Positions 62,441-64,000 of a stretch of 64,000 bases of DNA are shown here, in pieces (the stretch's first letter is position 1; each line of letters starts with the position of its first letter). Source of the DNA: Azolla caroliniana (lineage: Eukaryota; Polypodiophyta); the NCBI GenBank assembly GCA_043228905.1, contig JBHGNT010000016.1, positions 5,456,001 to 5,520,000 on the forward strand, read 5' to 3'. The translations under genes and the position numbers were made by a program. The notes under the pieces are model-generated. The model saw only the letters and a list, made by a program, of their open reading frames with translations. It was not told where the DNA came from and searched no databases.

Positions 62441-64000
62441 ATGGCATCTCCAATACAGAACACCGGTGCAATAGAATGCACCGACATGAATCCAGAATTT
62501 TTGCAACAACACCAAGAAAATCGTCAAACTTTCCAGATGGGTCAATTAATACAACCGGTATCTAACATCACAATACAATCAAATTTGACTAATCAAGCCA
62601 TGCTATCTTTTTTCTCTTTGCAAACAGATAGACATGCTAATCGCCTAGATCCACGAGTACGACCTAAATCCTTCTCTGGTCTACCGTCTGAGGACATCCT
62701 TTCTTGGCTTGATCATTTTGAAATGGTGGCAAGCTATCATCAATGGCCCGAAACACGGAAAGCACTAGAGAAGCGAACTTTATTAGAGGGCATCGCGGCA
62801 ACATGGTTCATACATCAAACAGAGGAGTCTAAGAACAATTGGTCGATACTTAAATCCCTCATGATCGGGAATTTCGCTCACCAGGACTCAACTCAGACGA
62901 CTTTGTAGCAACTAGAGACAATCAAACAACAACAACATGAGACAGTAACACAATTTGCAATCCGATTACAACAATTACTTACTCGTGCAAATCCAACAAT
63001 GCAAGAATCGATGAAGCTATTCTTCTTATGGCCACGACTACGCCTAGATATATATTGTCGAGTGCGCGACCAAGGCCCCAAAACATTTCAGGAAGCCATC
63101 CGCATTGCGTAACGCATTGAAGCAGCAACACAAACTGAACTCCAAATGAGTTGGTCATCCAATGTCAATTCCGAGAAGCAGTACAATAACAATGCCACGC
63201 AAATGGAAATCGATATCCAACACCTATATAAGTCCAACACCACAACCGTCTGCACACTCAAGCTGGGCCCTACCACAATCCCACACACCTTTTACGTACT
63301 TCCACATCAATTGTTCCCACTCACACTCGGATGTGATTGGTTCATCAAGAGCAGGGCCCAACTAGTTTCCCATACGTGTCACCTCACATTATCAAAAGCA
63401 AGGCTAGTTCCCCTGTTCACAAGCAACTGTAACCAACAAATCAGTAATGCATAGGAAACATTAAGCAAGGAGGTTCGCCTAAATGATGTCCACAAGGTTT
63501 TAGCTCAATACCCTGAGCTAGTCCACTCATATGACAAGCCCACTATAGTCTCATTCCCGGTCCAACATGTCATCAACACATGCAATGCAACACCTGTCCG
63601 GATAGCAGCAAGACGACGTTCTCCTTTAGATCATGCATGCATTGACCAAGCAGTGAATGAGATGCTTCAAAAGGGGATCATTTCACCCTCACATAGTGAT
63701 TGGGTATTGGAGCACACATGGTCAGAAAAGATGATGGCACATACCGATTTTGTGTTGACTTTCGCAAGCTCAATCAAGTCACCATCCATGACCTTTACCC
63801 TCTGCTGCGAATAGATGATCTCTTGGACCAGTTGGGACGCTCGAGGTACTTTACCTCTATCGATCTTGCGGCCGGATATTGGCAGATTCCAATGGACCCA
63901 AGAGATGCACATAAGACAACTTTCAAAACACGAAGAGGCCTATTCCAATTCAATAGGATGCCATTTGGCTTGTCCGATGCAGACAACAGATTCCAGCGGA
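62441..64000 (+). pseudogene. F gag-pol, broken and incomplete
   Basis: Gag from ATG 62441 (MASPIQNTGAI), with a capsid-like segment (RPKSFSGLPSEDILSWLDHF, about 62660-62720), then a protease tail (YVLPHQLFPLTLGCDWF, about 63296). RT begins about 63590 and continues past the window (FCVDFRKLNQVTIHDLYPL, SIDLAAGYWQIPM, TTFKTRRGLFQFNRMPFGL). The three in-frame stops are TAG, TAA and TAG, each one C-to-T step from CAG or CAA. The RT motif DLAAGYWQIPM differs from the YHQIRI form in G1, so this is a different gypsy lineage. Confidence 0.75.

Larger units (their letters stand above)
62040..64000 (+). mobile_element. F: 5' part of a decayed gypsy element, cut by the window edge
   Basis: A putative 230-bp LTR (62040-62269), a tRNA-Ala-like PBS (from 62273), and one gag-pol reading frame reaching RT at the window end. 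The frame has stops at 62906-62908, 63110-63112 and 63452-63454 and a frame change near 63715. The start TGTGG and the PBS resemble element E, so the two may be related. The 3' LTR and target duplication are outside the window. Confidence 0.75.

Overview
The window reads as nuclear DNA of a flowering plant with a repeat-rich genome. It has an intron-containing KRP-type (ICK) cyclin-dependent kinase inhibitor gene, copia elements primed by initiator tRNA-Met, and LTR retrotransposons nested up to four deep. There are no bacterial-style operons, rRNA, CRISPR arrays or convincing tRNA genes. The species could not be determined.

Layout. Bases 1-5911 are the 3' part of a decayed Ty3/gypsy chromovirus (G1), broken by two solo LTRs. 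Bases 6299-13572 are a complete, very young GC-rich Ty3/gypsy element (T1; its LTRs differ at 1 of 781 bp) with separate intact gag-protease and pol frames. Bases 14070-22828 hold relatives of T1: a solo LTR (T4), a pol-less copy on the minus strand (T2), and inside T2's 5' LTR a young non-autonomous element (T3) whose only gene is a 1186-codon frame with a capsid-like N-terminus. Bases 22833-23520 look like an LTR/gag fragment.

Bases 24529-42828 are a four-level nest, each level supported by target-site duplications or recognisable junctions. Copia-A (TSD TTAAC) contains copia B1, which contains the inverted copia B2 (TSD ATTCA), which contains gypsy chromovirus C (TSD CCTGT). Element C has a predicted self-priming primer-binding site of the Tf1/sushi kind, an array of heat-shock-element pentamers upstream of its TATA box, and an inverted 5' LTR-gag block. 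Bases 43091-44442 are a small deleted gypsy element (E) with a tRNA-Ala-like primer site.

The best host gene is at 46879-49002 on the minus strand: a four-exon KRP gene encoding about 388 residues, with a 25-residue module repeated about 2.5 times in exon 2. Bases 50.3-60.9 kb are AT-rich with no gene I can support, apart from a degenerate ~280-bp tandem repeat. At 61 kb a 30-bp minisatellite ends just before a possible first exon with a transit-peptide-like start. Bases 62040-64000 are the 5' part of another decayed gypsy element (F), cut by the window edge.

How the parts relate: T1 carries the enzymes, while T3 and T2 share its primer-binding site, polypurine tract and LTR tips but lack pol, so T1-like copies probably mobilised them in trans. 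Directly comparable premature stops in B1 and B2 are largely C-to-T or G-to-A changes, as expected for methylated, silenced transposons.
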